Source of the DNA: Alteromonas sp. BL110
GTDB taxonomy: Bacteria > Pseudomonadota > Gammaproteobacteria > Enterobacterales > Alteromonadaceae
Assembly (NCBI RefSeq): GCF_003443615.1
Contig: NZ_CP031967.1
Location: 3,720,001 to 3,784,000, forward strand
Direction of reading: 5' to 3'
DNA: 64,000 bases
The notes beneath the pieces were generated by a model. It saw only the letters and a list, made by a program, of their open reading frames with translations, was not told where the DNA came from and did no database searches. Both the position numbers and the translations under genes were made by a program. The first letter of the stretch is position 1. Every line of letters begins with the position of its first letter. Of the stretch, positions 19,301 to 26,736 are shown one piece after another.

Positions 19301-19727
19301 CGGTGAGGCCCAGTTTAATAACAGGGTCTAAACTTGGGTTAAAACGAAGAAGTCTTGGCTTTTCTATATCAAGGGGAAGCTGTAACACATCGAGTTTTTC
19401 GCGCACTTCTAAGCTCGCGAAATCCATGTCAGTACCCCACGAAAAAGAAAGCACCACGTCAGACTGACCTGCTCGCGATGTGGATGTGACTTTACGTACC
19501 CCTTTCACTACGCCTATGGCTTCTTCAATAGGTTTTGAAACCAGTTGTTCTACTTCGCCTGGTGCTGCACCGTCGTAGTCGGCGCGAATAGTGAGAGTAG
19601 GGTAGGATAAGTCAGGCAGTAAGTTAACTGACAGCCTGCCTAACGACACCATACCAAATAGCAATACCGCAAAAGTGAACATACTAACGGCAACAGGGCG
19701 CTTTACAGCAATATCTACAATACGCAT
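16326..19727 (-). CDS. RND-family efflux permease, first subunit, with extended loops
   Basis: AcrB-superfamily exporter of 1133 residues, longer than the usual ~1030. N-terminus IVDIAVKRPVAVSMFTF, then LLPDLSYPTLTIRADYDGAAPGEVEQ; TM4 reads GLLVDNSIVVLENIDRH. Two insertions explain the length. One is a ~25-residue Ala/Ser/Glu-rich cytosolic loop after ENIDRHKKL. The other, at about residues 525-600 between the halves, contains extra hydrophobic segments (WAFRLIFVFLPAALVTLVVG and nearby), probably an added membrane hairpin. The second half is standard (VYLVMASQFESLLHP, NNAIVLVDRINQL). Sits between the adaptor gene (25 nt upstream) and the second permease (4-nt overlap). Confidence 0.93.
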   Translation of the reverse strand: MRIVDIAVKRPVAVSMFTFAVLLFGMVSLGRLSVNLLPDLSYPTLTIRADYDGAAPGEVEQLVSKPIEEAIGVVKGVRKVTSTSRAGQSDVVLSFSWGTDMDFASLEVREKLDVLQLPLDIEKPRLLRFNPSLDPVIKLGLTAQSDTSTLSVPQMKRLRLYGEQQVKRALESVEGVAAVRVGGGLENEIHILIDQQKASQLSIPISRIIDRVKAENINAAGGRIDNAAQAFLVRTLNQFETLSDIENLFIGRFEGRNIQLKDIATVENAYKDRDVVTRFNGSEGIEIAIYKEGDANAVDVAQKVAGRLNEVNNNLPENYMLNEIYDQSVFIKQAIDNVKSAAIMGGILAMLVLYLFLKDFWTTVIISVSIPVSVIATFNLMYANDISLNMMSLGGIALAVGLLVDNSIVVLENIDRHKKLKIAGSDNAIADEKSATENNKTEASAASEGTKEVSGAIVASTLTTMAVFVPLIFVEGIAGQLFKDQALTVSFALAASLVVALTLIPAMAHKKKKQQLDHEDVFTTQVPTPPTSVFGKAMYYITLPIRWAFRLIFVFLPAALVTLVVGTWHIVSKLLGVAFKPLIWVFNKAFDLLASAYEKLLRVSLRAKALVLATAFILAAGAIMLVPRLGMELIPTLSQGEFSVEVTLPAGSPLARTDAIISELAAVAVNNDEVGETSVLRSDTKVLRTYAMSGTGSLISAAPNQGGDHWGRLNIVMQPTATAEDMDAVKQALRDHLAFKPQVQARFSEPELFSFASPIQIEIAGYDLDQLQQHSDAIATKLASYSNFADVTTNIRDGNPELKIAFHHAKLARLELDASTVSQLIAAKVGGRVATQYSVEDRKVDVLVRTQENQRDDIASIRAIVVNPGSAQPIPLSAVADVYMSVGPSEITRVGQQRVALVSANLAEGKLDEAVAVTNKVIDETQLPLSLSATVAGQSEDMQSSFRSLQFALALAVFMVYLVMASQFESLLHPLLILFAVPLAGAGSVYGLWLTNTPLNVVVFIGLIMLCGIVVNNAIVLVDRINQLRRQGVDKDTAILDAAKTRLRPIVMTTLTTVLGLLPMAFGFGEGAEIRTPMAITVIYGLLFASLLTLILLPVLYSLFDVKKAPVKDNSSEKVSFGDEEAMSKGGVL

Positions 19728-19752
19728 TGTGTGAATTCCTTGTTAGGCCGAA

Positions 19753-20886
19753 TTAGCTGTTTACGACTTCAACGGTAGCACTGTCTTTCAAATTCTGGTG
19801 GCCTGCAGTCACTACTTCTTCATTGCCGCTTAAACCGTTGGTAACTTCGATTACTTCGTTGTTTTCAAAGCCAGTAGAAATATTCACTTTTTTAACTTTG
19901 CCGTTATCGACAACGAATACGCTATGGCTATTGTCAATGGTGACTAAGGCTCTGCGGGGTAATAGGGTAGCGTTAGCGTGGGTCGCGTATTCAAGCGACA
20001 CATCAGTAAACATGCCGGCTTTGAGCTTATTGTCTTCGTTAGGTACTTTTAAGGTCACTTTGAACGTGCCGGTGGTCGCGTCGATAACCGGACTAATACG
20101 CTGAACGCTCGCTATGATAGTTCTGTCGCCTAAAGCCGCCACAGTAAGTAGTGCACCTTGTCCAATCACTACGTTGGGTAACTCATTTTCAGGCAGATAA
20201 ACTATGCCTTGAAGATTGCGCTGTTGAACGATATGAAACATTCTCTCCCGCTGAAATGATTCCGTTAAATTGCCTACTTTGGCATTCCTTTCTGCAATGT
20301 ATCCATCAATCGGCGCCGTGATCGTAGCTTCTTTCAAATCAAGTTCAGCTAAGCGTACAGATGCTTTAGCTGATTCAAATTGCGAAGTGAGTTTGTCGTA
20401 AGTGTCATCGCTGATAAGCTTTTTAGAATAAACTTTATTAACCTTTTCTAGTTCGCTTTCAATGCCAGCTAAATCAGCCAATGCTTTTGACAAGTTCAGC
20501 TCGTAGCGGCGCTTATCAAGTTGGGCCAGTACCTGACCTTTTTCAACGTAATCACCTTCTTCTACGAAAATTTCTTCGATAATTCCAGACGCTCTCGCAA
20601 CCACAAAAGCTTCTTCACGAGCTTCTAGTATAGCGGTTGTATCGTAAGTGGATGTAATGTCACCGGTAACAATGGTTTGAGTTTCAACAGGGATAGCAAA
20701 AATCGCTTCTTCAGTTTCGGAAGTATTGGCTTGGTCGTTAACGGCATCGGCATCTGAACACGCGGTCATCGAAAGAGTAAAGGCGATGATCCCGCTTCCA
20801 ACGAGCAGTTTTAGCGATGTTGGTGAAAACGGAATTGAAGATCGTACTGATGAAAGAAAGGTGTTGCTGTGTGTTGTATATTCCAT
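19753..20886 (-). CDS. RND periplasmic adaptor (membrane fusion protein), lipoprotein
   Basis: Links the RND permease(s) to an outer-membrane channel. From the ATG at 20886 there are 377 residues: a hydrophobic stretch SGIIAFTLSMTACS with lipobox cysteine at about residue 43, a barrel-sandwich lipoyl half-motif (EEAFVVARASGIIEEIFVEEGDYVEKGQVLAQLD), a coiled-coil hairpin of ~60 residues, the second lipoyl half (ITAPIDGYIAERNAKVGN), then a beta-barrel and membrane-proximal domain. A TTG two codons upstream is possible, but spacing from AGGG favours the ATG. First gene of the three-gene operon; its N-terminus is unusually long before the lipobox. Confidence 0.92.
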   Translation of the reverse strand: MEYTTHSNTFLSSVRSSIPFSPTSLKLLVGSGIIAFTLSMTACSDADAVNDQANTSETEEAIFAIPVETQTIVTGDITSTYDTTAILEAREEAFVVARASGIIEEIFVEEGDYVEKGQVLAQLDKRRYELNLSKALADLAGIESELEKVNKVYSKKLISDDTYDKLTSQFESAKASVRLAELDLKEATITAPIDGYIAERNAKVGNLTESFQRERMFHIVQQRNLQGIVYLPENELPNVVIGQGALLTVAALGDRTIIASVQRISPVIDATTGTFKVTLKVPNEDNKLKAGMFTDVSLEYATHANATLLPRRALVTIDNSHSVFVVDNGKVKKVNISTGFENNEVIEVTNGLSGNEEVVTAGHQNLKDSATVEVVNS

Positions 20887-21017
20887 GGTCAATAACCCTA
20901 ACGTAATTATCGTTATATAATAATGACCATATACAGCAGCTAATATGCCAAAGTCGTTAACATATGTTAAATCTCAATATTTTCAATATGTTATAAGTGA
21001 GAAATGCAGTTTAAACA

Positions 21018-21046
21018 AAAAAGCCAACCTAATTGGTTGGCTTTTT
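21018..21046 (-). terminator. Terminator of the OsmC-like gene
   Basis: Perfect 12-bp stem AAAAAGCCAACC / GGTTGGCTTTTT with a 5-nt loop. It lies 3' of the OsmC-like gene and upstream of the RND operon promoter, insulating the two. Confidence 0.9.
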
Positions 21047-21099
21047 ACGCTAATGCTTAGCGAGAATTGCTAATAAACGGTGAGTTCTACAATAGTCTA

Positions 21100-21492
21100 T
21101 TAAACCAAAGTATAGCTTGTGGTGATCTCAACATTACCCGTTAACATCAGCATGACGGAACAGTATTTTTCTGCCGACAACTGCACAGAACGGGCAAGAG
21201 CCTTTTCGCTAATGCCTTCACCTGACACCGTGTAATGTGCGTGTATTTTAGTAAATACTCGAGGTGGCTCTTCAGCACGCTCAGCTTCCAATTCACAATT
21301 ACAGGCTTCAATGTTAAAGCGGCCTTTTTTAAGAATATCTACCACGTCAACACTTGAACACGCACCAACTGCTAATAGTACTGACTCCATTGGAGATACG
21401 GCTTTACCGCTGCCGTCCATCACTGTTTTGTAGCCGCTGTCTGTTGTACCTGTAAAAGTTAAATCTTGATCCCAAGAAACACGTGCTTTCAT
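21100..21492 (-). CDS. OsmC-family (YhfA-like) redox protein
   Basis: Small alpha/beta protein of the OsmC/Ohr superfamily, 130 residues from MKARVSWDQDL. The first family cysteine is in LLAVGACSSVDVVDILKKGR and the second in LSAEKYCSVMLML; these correspond to the paired reactive cysteines of OsmC/YhfA proteins. YhfA-type members have no firmly known substrate, while relatives reduce organic hydroperoxides. The ATG at 21492 has AGGA 6 nt upstream; the in-frame start 42 nt earlier has no site and adds a hydrophobic tail-like extension. Own terminator downstream. Confidence 0.9.
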   Translation of the reverse strand: MKARVSWDQDLTFTGTTDSGYKTVMDGSGKAVSPMESVLLAVGACSSVDVVDILKKGRFNIEACNCELEAERAEEPPRVFTKIHAHYTVSGEGISEKALARSVQLSAEKYCSVMLMLTGNVEITTSYTLV

Positions 21493-21577
21493 TGTTTTTC
21501 CTAATGTCATAAGAATAAAAAAAGGAAGCTGCAATGCAGGCTAATTTAGCGCTTCAATGCAGCTGTGACATGTGCGT

Positions 21578-22462
21578 TTATTTGTTAAGGCGGACTGCAT
21601 CTGGGCTAAACGAGATTTTCTTTTGCTTATATAACGCCCCTAACGCTTTTTTGTACGCCGCTTTACTCACGTTAAAATGAGAGTAGATGGCTTCTGGCGC
21701 ACTCTTATCTGTTAGCGTTGAAATGCCTCCATGGGCTTCTAAATCATCTAAGATGGCTTGCTGAAGCGCATCTCGGCCACCTTTATCAACACGCTGAAGG
21801 GCAACATCGACTTTACCATCTTCGCGAATCGTTTTGATTATACCTTCAGTGGCTTGCCCAATTTTAAGCGGCTTAAAGGCGTCGCTGTGGAAAATCAGCC
21901 CTAAGCTTTTTTCGTTGATAACCACCTTAAAACCTAAATCAGTTTTGGCATAAACTAAGCACTCCACCGTATCGCCTTCATTGAGGTAGGCGCTAGTTTC
22001 CTTCAGAAAATAGTGAAGTTTGGTGGCCCCTAAAATACGCTGGGTTTTATCATCAAAAAAGGTGTGAACCACGTAATACATACCTGGATTAACAGGTTGT
22101 GCTTGGTAGTCGTCAGGCATTAATAGATCGTTGTCCAAGCCCCAGTCGAAGAATGCACCAAAATTTGTAGCAGACACCGCTTTAAGTACCTTGGTTTCGC
22201 CAACTTGAATTAGTGGTTTCTTCGCAGTGGCATAAAGATCGCCGCGCTGATCCGTGGCTACAAATACGTCTATCTGCTGGCCTTCGGTAAGCGAAGTCTC
22301 TACTTCGTCAATCGCAAGGGTAACCGTTTGCAGCTCTTCAGCATCATCTATTTCTATTACGCTGTCGTTTTCGTCGTTGTTTTCGACAAGTGGCGCTAAA
22401 GCGTAGCCAAAAGGGTATTGGGCTACCACGCGTAATGTATTAATTTTTCCAATATTTATCAT
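21578..22462 (-). CDS. cvfB: CvfB-like S1 RNA-binding protein
   Basis: Cytosolic RNA-binding protein related to CvfB/YitL, of modest known role in virulence and translation-linked regulation in Firmicutes. It has tandem S1-like OB folds: KVLKAVSATNFGAFFDWGLDNDLLMP at about residues 75-100, and YAKTDLGFKVVINEKSLGLIFHSDAF then EGIIKTIREDGKVDVALQ in the second half. A C-terminal winged helix (GGISTLTDKSAPEAIYSHFNVSKAAYKKALGALYKQ) completes the architecture. I start at MINIGK (294 residues); an upstream ATG at 22495 adds 11 residues without a ribosome site. Divergent from pxpA by 65 nt. Confidence 0.88.
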   Translation of the reverse strand: MINIGKINTLRVVAQYPFGYALAPLVENNDENDSVIEIDDAEELQTVTLAIDEVETSLTEGQQIDVFVATDQRGDLYATAKKPLIQVGETKVLKAVSATNFGAFFDWGLDNDLLMPDDYQAQPVNPGMYYVVHTFFDDKTQRILGATKLHYFLKETSAYLNEGDTVECLVYAKTDLGFKVVINEKSLGLIFHSDAFKPLKIGQATEGIIKTIREDGKVDVALQRVDKGGRDALQQAILDDLEAHGGISTLTDKSAPEAIYSHFNVSKAAYKKALGALYKQKKISFSPDAVRLNK

Positions 22463-22527
22463 CAGCACTGACTTTTTAAAAAGAACAGGTAACATGATAC
22501 TGGAATGAAGGTAAGAGCTAAACCATT

Positions 22528-23265
22528 ATGAAGTTAAATTGCGATTTAGGTGAAAGTTTTGGCGCGTGGTCTATGCCAGTGGAATCGGCCATTATGGCGG
22601 AAATTGATCAGGCAAACATTGCGTGCGGCTTTCACGCTGGCGACCCATTAGTCATGAAGCAGGCTATTTTGTTAGCCAAACAGCATGATGTAGCCATTGG
22701 CGCCCATCCGGCTTATCCAGATCTACAAGGCTTTGGCCGCAGAAGTATGGCGATTCCCGCTGACGAACTTAAGGCTATGATTCAATATCAGGTTAGTGCC
22801 TTAAGGGGTATGGCAAAGATTTGTGGTGCTAAAGTCAGCTATGTAAAGCCTCACGGTGCATTGTACAACGACATGATGAAAGATACTGCTATCATGAAAA
22901 CAGTAATGCATAGCATAGCTGAAATAAACGAACAGTCTTCACATACGCCCCTTGCGTTAATGGTGCAGGCTACTTCGCAAAATGCGGCGCTTAAAGAAGC
23001 GGCGCAACATTGGGGGCTACCTTTGTATTTCGAAGCGTTTTCAGACAGACGGTATACTGATGAAGGCTTACTGCAATCTCGCACTGTAGAAGGTGCCGTG
23101 CTAAACGAAAGTGACGCTCTGCTTCAAGCTAAACAGCTTATTTCATCGGGAACGGTAACGACAGCGTCGGGCGCAACACTTGCAGTAGAAGCTGACTCTT
23201 TGTGTGTACATGGTGATACTAAAGGGGCGGTAAGTATTGCAAGTAAAATCAGAACATTTCTATAA
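22528..23265 (+). CDS. pxpA: PxpA, 5-oxoprolinase subunit A (LamB/YcsF family)
   Basis: With PxpB and PxpC it forms the ATP-dependent prokaryotic 5-oxoprolinase that opens 5-oxoproline (pyroglutamate) to glutamate. 245 residues, the family length. Hallmarks are MKLNCDLGESFG at the start, DQANIACGFHAGDP at residues 26-39, GAHPAYPDLQGFGRR and YVKPHGALYNDM. First gene of an apparent pxpA-pxpB-pxpC-dat operon, with a 127-nt gap to pxpB and no terminator in it. Confidence 0.96.
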   Translation: MKLNCDLGESFGAWSMPVESAIMAEIDQANIACGFHAGDPLVMKQAILLAKQHDVAIGAHPAYPDLQGFGRRSMAIPADELKAMIQYQVSALRGMAKICGAKVSYVKPHGALYNDMMKDTAIMKTVMHSIAEINEQSSHTPLALMVQATSQNAALKEAAQHWGLPLYFEAFSDRRYTDEGLLQSRTVEGAVLNESDALLQAKQLISSGTVTTASGATLAVEADSLCVHGDTKGAVSIASKIRTFL

Positions 23266-23392
23266 ACCTGCCATATAAAAAACACAATTTAAAAGAACAA
23301 TACACAGGGCTATTAACCTTTGTTGTACCAAGCGTCGAATACCTAAAGCGCAACACAACTCGTAATGGCCAGTGAGACAACAAGGACAGTAG

Positions 23393-24133
23393 ATGCAAGC
23401 TTTCGGTTGTATTAAACGAATAGTTACAGCAAGTGCAGACGCCATCATCTTGTATTTTGATGGCGCAAATTTGGATGACGCGAATAATGCCTGCCACAAC
23501 ATGTTGGCAGCTATTGATAGTAACAAGAGTAGAAATTCATGGTGCTGGTTACGCGAATGCGTGCCTTCCTACGACAGTTTGTTAATTGTTTTTGATATGG
23601 CACTAATTGATAGCCACGGTGTATACCGTGCCTTAAGCAATTTAGGCGCTGAAGGCATAAATCAGCAAACGGAATCAATACAATTTAACAGAAACGAAAG
23701 TAGCGCAGTGATTGAAATCCCTGTGTGGTATGGCGCGCCAAATGCCAGTGATTTAAGTGTAGTGAGTAAGAAAACGTCGCTGTCTATTGAAGAAGTTATC
23801 GAATTGCACACTAGCATAACTTATAAAGTATACGCAGTGGGTTTCTCTCCAGGCTTCGCCTATATGGGGGATATTCCAGAAGCGCTGAGCTGTGCGCGGC
23901 TTGGCACACCGCGTAAACGCGTTCCCAAAGGTGCGGTCGCAATAGCTGATAGGCAAACCGCTGTCTACCCCAGTGAATCACCGGGGGGATGGAATTTATT
24001 GGGGCTTACGGCATTTGACATGCTTGTTCATAGCGATGAGCACAGTGAGTCGCGGTTAAAAGCGGGTGACGCCGTTAAGTTTGTTTCGGTTACTGAACAG
24101 GAATACAAAGCAGGATTGCAGGTTGAACTATGA
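23393..24133 (+). CDS. pxpB: PxpB, 5-oxoprolinase subunit B (KipI-like)
   Basis: Cyclophilin-like subunit of 5-oxoprolinase. The C-terminal half is strongly conserved: HTSITYKVYAVGFSPGFAYMGD, LGTPRKRVPKGAVAIADRQTAVYP, SPGGWNLLG. The N-terminal ~100 residues are more divergent but show the KipI-like YDSLLIVFD element. 246 residues, slightly above the E. coli length. Its stop overlaps the pxpC start by 4 nt (ATGA), so the two subunits are translationally coupled, matching their tight complex in other bacteria. Confidence 0.95.
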   Translation: MQAFGCIKRIVTASADAIILYFDGANLDDANNACHNMLAAIDSNKSRNSWCWLRECVPSYDSLLIVFDMALIDSHGVYRALSNLGAEGINQQTESIQFNRNESSAVIEIPVWYGAPNASDLSVVSKKTSLSIEEVIELHTSITYKVYAVGFSPGFAYMGDIPEALSCARLGTPRKRVPKGAVAIADRQTAVYPSESPGGWNLLGLTAFDMLVHSDEHSESRLKAGDAVKFVSVTEQEYKAGLQVEL

Positions 24134-25077
24134 AAATTGAAGTGCTCAGTAAAGGGTTATTTAGCCTTATTATTGATAGCGGAAGAGTAGGGCGACAACG
24201 GGATGGTTTTTGTGAATCAGGCCCTATGGACAGCAACGCCTATGATTGGGCTAATTTTCTCGCCTTTAACCTTGATGGCACGCCCTGCATTGAAGCCATT
24301 GGCGAAATGCGACTGCGGGTTGAAGAAGATTGCATAATTGCCGTTACTGGAAGGGAGCCCACCCTCAATATAGATGGAAGTGCTAGAGAGCCTTATCATA
24401 GCCAAAAGGCAACCGCAGGGTCTGTAATCACATTTTCAAGTGGGTTACTGGGTAGCAAAGCTTATTTAGCCATAGGCGGAAACTGGCAAGTACCAAAAGC
24501 CGTAGGGAGTGCTTGTACAGTAGTACGTGAGCAGCTGGGTGGGTTAAATGGTCAAGGCAGCGCCTTAAAAGACGGCGATTTAATCGAGGTTTTAGCTAAC
24601 ACCAGAAAACAAGACAAGGCTAAAATGCGCAGGCTTCCACATCAGCACATTGATGACTATGGCTTCATAGAGTCTATACGCGTGATCCCTGGTTATCAGT
24701 TTTCAAGCTTTAACAAAGTTGCGTTACGTACTTTTGAATCCAGTAGCTACACGGTTTCATCATCTATAGACCGAATGGGGTATAGACTTACCGGTGAATC
24801 AGTTACCGCCGATATAGAAAATATGCGTTCTGAGGCAATTCACTTGGGCGCCATTCAGGTGCCTGGTGATGGGCAGCCAATTGTGATGATGCGCGACAGG
24901 CAAACACTGGGAGGCTACCCTAAACTTGGCTGTGTAAGCCCCTGTGATATAAGTCGCTTAGCCCAAGCCGTGCCAGGTGAAGAAGTGAATTTCGTATTTC
25001 AAAACGAAGAAGAAGCAAGGGCGGATTGGCTACTGATGACAAGTAGGCGTCGTCGATTACAAGGAGAAATATTGTGA
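24130..25077 (+). CDS. pxpC: PxpC, 5-oxoprolinase subunit C (KipA-like)
   Basis: Third subunit of 5-oxoprolinase, AHS2 domain. Conserved pieces are SLIIDSGRVGRQRDGFCESGPMD, then NFLAFN and AIGEMRLR, YLAIGGNWQVP, the IRVIPGYQF strand, SSSIDRMGYRLTGE and QVPGDGQPIVMMRDRQTLGGYPKLG. 315 residues, standard. Four-base overlaps join it to both pxpB and the following aminotransferase gene, so all are one translational unit. Confidence 0.95.
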   Translation: MKIEVLSKGLFSLIIDSGRVGRQRDGFCESGPMDSNAYDWANFLAFNLDGTPCIEAIGEMRLRVEEDCIIAVTGREPTLNIDGSAREPYHSQKATAGSVITFSSGLLGSKAYLAIGGNWQVPKAVGSACTVVREQLGGLNGQGSALKDGDLIEVLANTRKQDKAKMRRLPHQHIDDYGFIESIRVIPGYQFSSFNKVALRTFESSSYTVSSSIDRMGYRLTGESVTADIENMRSEAIHLGAIQVPGDGQPIVMMRDRQTLGGYPKLGCVSPCDISRLAQAVPGEEVNFVFQNEEEARADWLLMTSRRRRLQGEIL

Positions 25078-25940
25078 CAATTGCGTTTTTAAATGGTGAG
25101 TATATGCCTCTTTCTGAGGCTAGGATTTCTCCGATGGATAGAGGCTTCCTTTTTGGAGACGGTATTTATGAAGTCATTCCAACCTATTCAGGTAAATCAG
25201 TAGGGTTTAAAGGGCACACGTCTCGCATGTCGCAGGGCCTTAAAGCTATCGAAATTGCTAACCCGTTTACGACAGAAGAATGGCAAACCATTTTGCTCAG
25301 CTTGGTTGAGAAAAACAAAGCATTTATAGAAAGCGGAAATATTGGTGTTTATTTCCATGTAAGTCGTGGCGCCGATACAAAGCGTTTTCATGCATACCCG
25401 AAGAATATAGCACCTACCGTATTTGGATTCGCTTTTGAAATAGCGCCCCCTCAGCCTACTGCTAAGACTGATGCTAAGCCTTTCAAAGTAGCGCTTCAGC
25501 AGGATAAAAGATGGCAACGCTGCCATATCAAATCTACATCCTTGTTAGGCAATGTAATGCACTATCAGGCAGGCGTTGACGCAGGTGTTAACGAAACTAT
25601 TTTGTACAACAGCGAAGGAATGATAACCGAGGCGAGTTCATGTAACGTATTTATGGTGAAAGACGGGTGTATTTTTACACCGCCATTAAACCATGAGCTT
25701 CTTCCCGGTATTACTCGCGCCATAGCAATTGAAGCATTCAAACAGGCCGGCTTAGTGGTAACAGAAACCTGGTTCAGTAAAGACGAATTACTAGAAGCAG
25801 ATGAGGTTTGGCTAACGTCTTCAAGCAAAGAAGTTGCCCCGGTAGTTGAAATAGAAGGAAAGCAGATAGGCTCAGGAGAAGTAGGAGATGTTTGGGAAAA
25901 GGCAATCAATGCCTATCATGCATATAAATTCCAAGCCTAA
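25074..25940 (+). CDS. PLP class-IV aminotransferase, D-amino acid transaminase-like
   Basis: Fold-IV PLP enzyme of 288 residues. MDRGFLFGDGIYEVIPTYSG at residues 20-40, the PLP lysine in RCHIKSTSLLGNV and the cofactor loop SEGMITEASSCNVFMVK identify the D-alanine/branched-chain aminotransferase class; the first-strand region and the RCHIKS context favour D-amino acid transaminase. The start is GTG overlapping the pxpC stop by 4 nt, behind AAGGAG. Inferred link: 5-oxoprolinase yields glutamate, and D-glutamate/2-oxoglutarate is the usual partner pair of such transaminases. A branched-chain or aminodeoxychorismate activity cannot be excluded. Confidence 0.88.
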   Translation: MTIAFLNGEYMPLSEARISPMDRGFLFGDGIYEVIPTYSGKSVGFKGHTSRMSQGLKAIEIANPFTTEEWQTILLSLVEKNKAFIESGNIGVYFHVSRGADTKRFHAYPKNIAPTVFGFAFEIAPPQPTAKTDAKPFKVALQQDKRWQRCHIKSTSLLGNVMHYQAGVDAGVNETILYNSEGMITEASSCNVFMVKDGCIFTPPLNHELLPGITRAIAIEAFKQAGLVVTETWFSKDELLEADEVWLTSSSKEVAPVVEIEGKQIGSGEVGDVWEKAINAYHAYKFQA

Positions 25941-25946
25941 TAAATA

Positions 25947-25975
25947 TAAAAAGCCCGCTTTAAAGCGGGCTTATT
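25947..25975. terminator. Bidirectional terminator between dat and fur
   Basis: A 22-base perfect palindrome (AAGCCCGCTTT and its complement) at 25951-25972, A-rich before and T-rich after, lies between convergent genes. Confidence 0.85.
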
Positions 25976-25995
25976 ACTAACAGTAATAGGGCTAC

Positions 25996-26424
25996 CTATT
26001 CAGAAACGCTGTCACAGTTACCATCTGTGCACTCACCATATAGGTAAAGACTATGGTGCGTCAGCTTAATTTTATGCTGCTTAGCAATCATTTCCTGACG
26101 TTCTTCAATGATTTCATCCTCAAACTCAATCACTTTGCCACACTTTAAACACACAAGGTGGTCGTGGTGATCTTTATGACTGATTTCAAATACTGACTTC
26201 CCACCTTCAAAGTGATGGCGGTTAAGAATACCTGCATCATCAAATTGGTTTAATACCCGATACACGGTAGCAAGACCGATTTCTTCACCTTGTTCGATAA
26301 GGATCTTATAAACGTCTTCAGCGCTGATATGTTGGTTTTCTGGCTCTTGCAGAATTTGTAAAATTTTAAGGCGAGGCAGAGTAACTTTAAGCCCTGCTTT
26401 CTTCAATTCTTTATTTTGATCCAT
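25996..26424 (-). CDS. fur: Fur, ferric uptake regulator
   Basis: Iron-responsive repressor, 142 residues. The winged helix has TLPRLKILQIL and the recognition region ISAEDVYKILIEQGEEIGLATVYRVLNQF. The metal-binding half has HHFEGGKSVFE, the His-rich HKDHHDHLVCLKCGKV with the structural Cys pair, and a C-terminal C-TDGNC second pair. Placement close to the flavodoxin gene echoes the fur-fldA linkage of enteric bacteria, although here a chemotaxis receptor gene lies between. I see no convincing Fur box in its own promoter region. Confidence 0.97.
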   Translation of the reverse strand: MDQNKELKKAGLKVTLPRLKILQILQEPENQHISAEDVYKILIEQGEEIGLATVYRVLNQFDDAGILNRHHFEGGKSVFEISHKDHHDHLVCLKCGKVIEFEDEIIEERQEMIAKQHKIKLTHHSLYLYGECTDGNCDSVSE

Positions 26425-26736
26425 TACAGCCTACTAAGAACGAGTGAATAAGTATTTGGTGGTTATTATAGGTAAGTTGAAACAATTTAAAAGTAAAACT
26501 GTGGAAACTTTGTTTTCTCGCCGAAAATTTGCCCATGAATAAACTTTTTAAAAAATCTGTATATATATGTAGACCCTGTAGCATGTGGCCTGACCAGCAT
26601 GTAAGTGCACGATTTTTCTAACGAATAAGTAAAATAAATAAAACTTTTAATGTATTGAATTAACATCCTGTTAAACTAAACTTAAAGAGTTTCGCCCATT
26701 TAGTAGTTTTTTGCGCGTATTTAAGTGGAAGTGTCC
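26425..26736. other. 312-nt divergent gap between fur and the chemotaxis receptor
   Basis: AT-rich, no open frame. I looked for a Fur box and for a flagellar sigma-28 promoter before the receptor; neither is convincing (a TAAA ... GCCCATTT pair near 26676-26702 has spacing 13 instead of about 15). It presumably holds both promoters. Confidence 0.4.

Noticed and set aside
26676..26702. Sigma-28 (flagellar) promoter before the chemotaxis receptor
   Set aside because: TAAA and GCCCATTT elements occur, but the spacing is 13 and the -10 match is poor.
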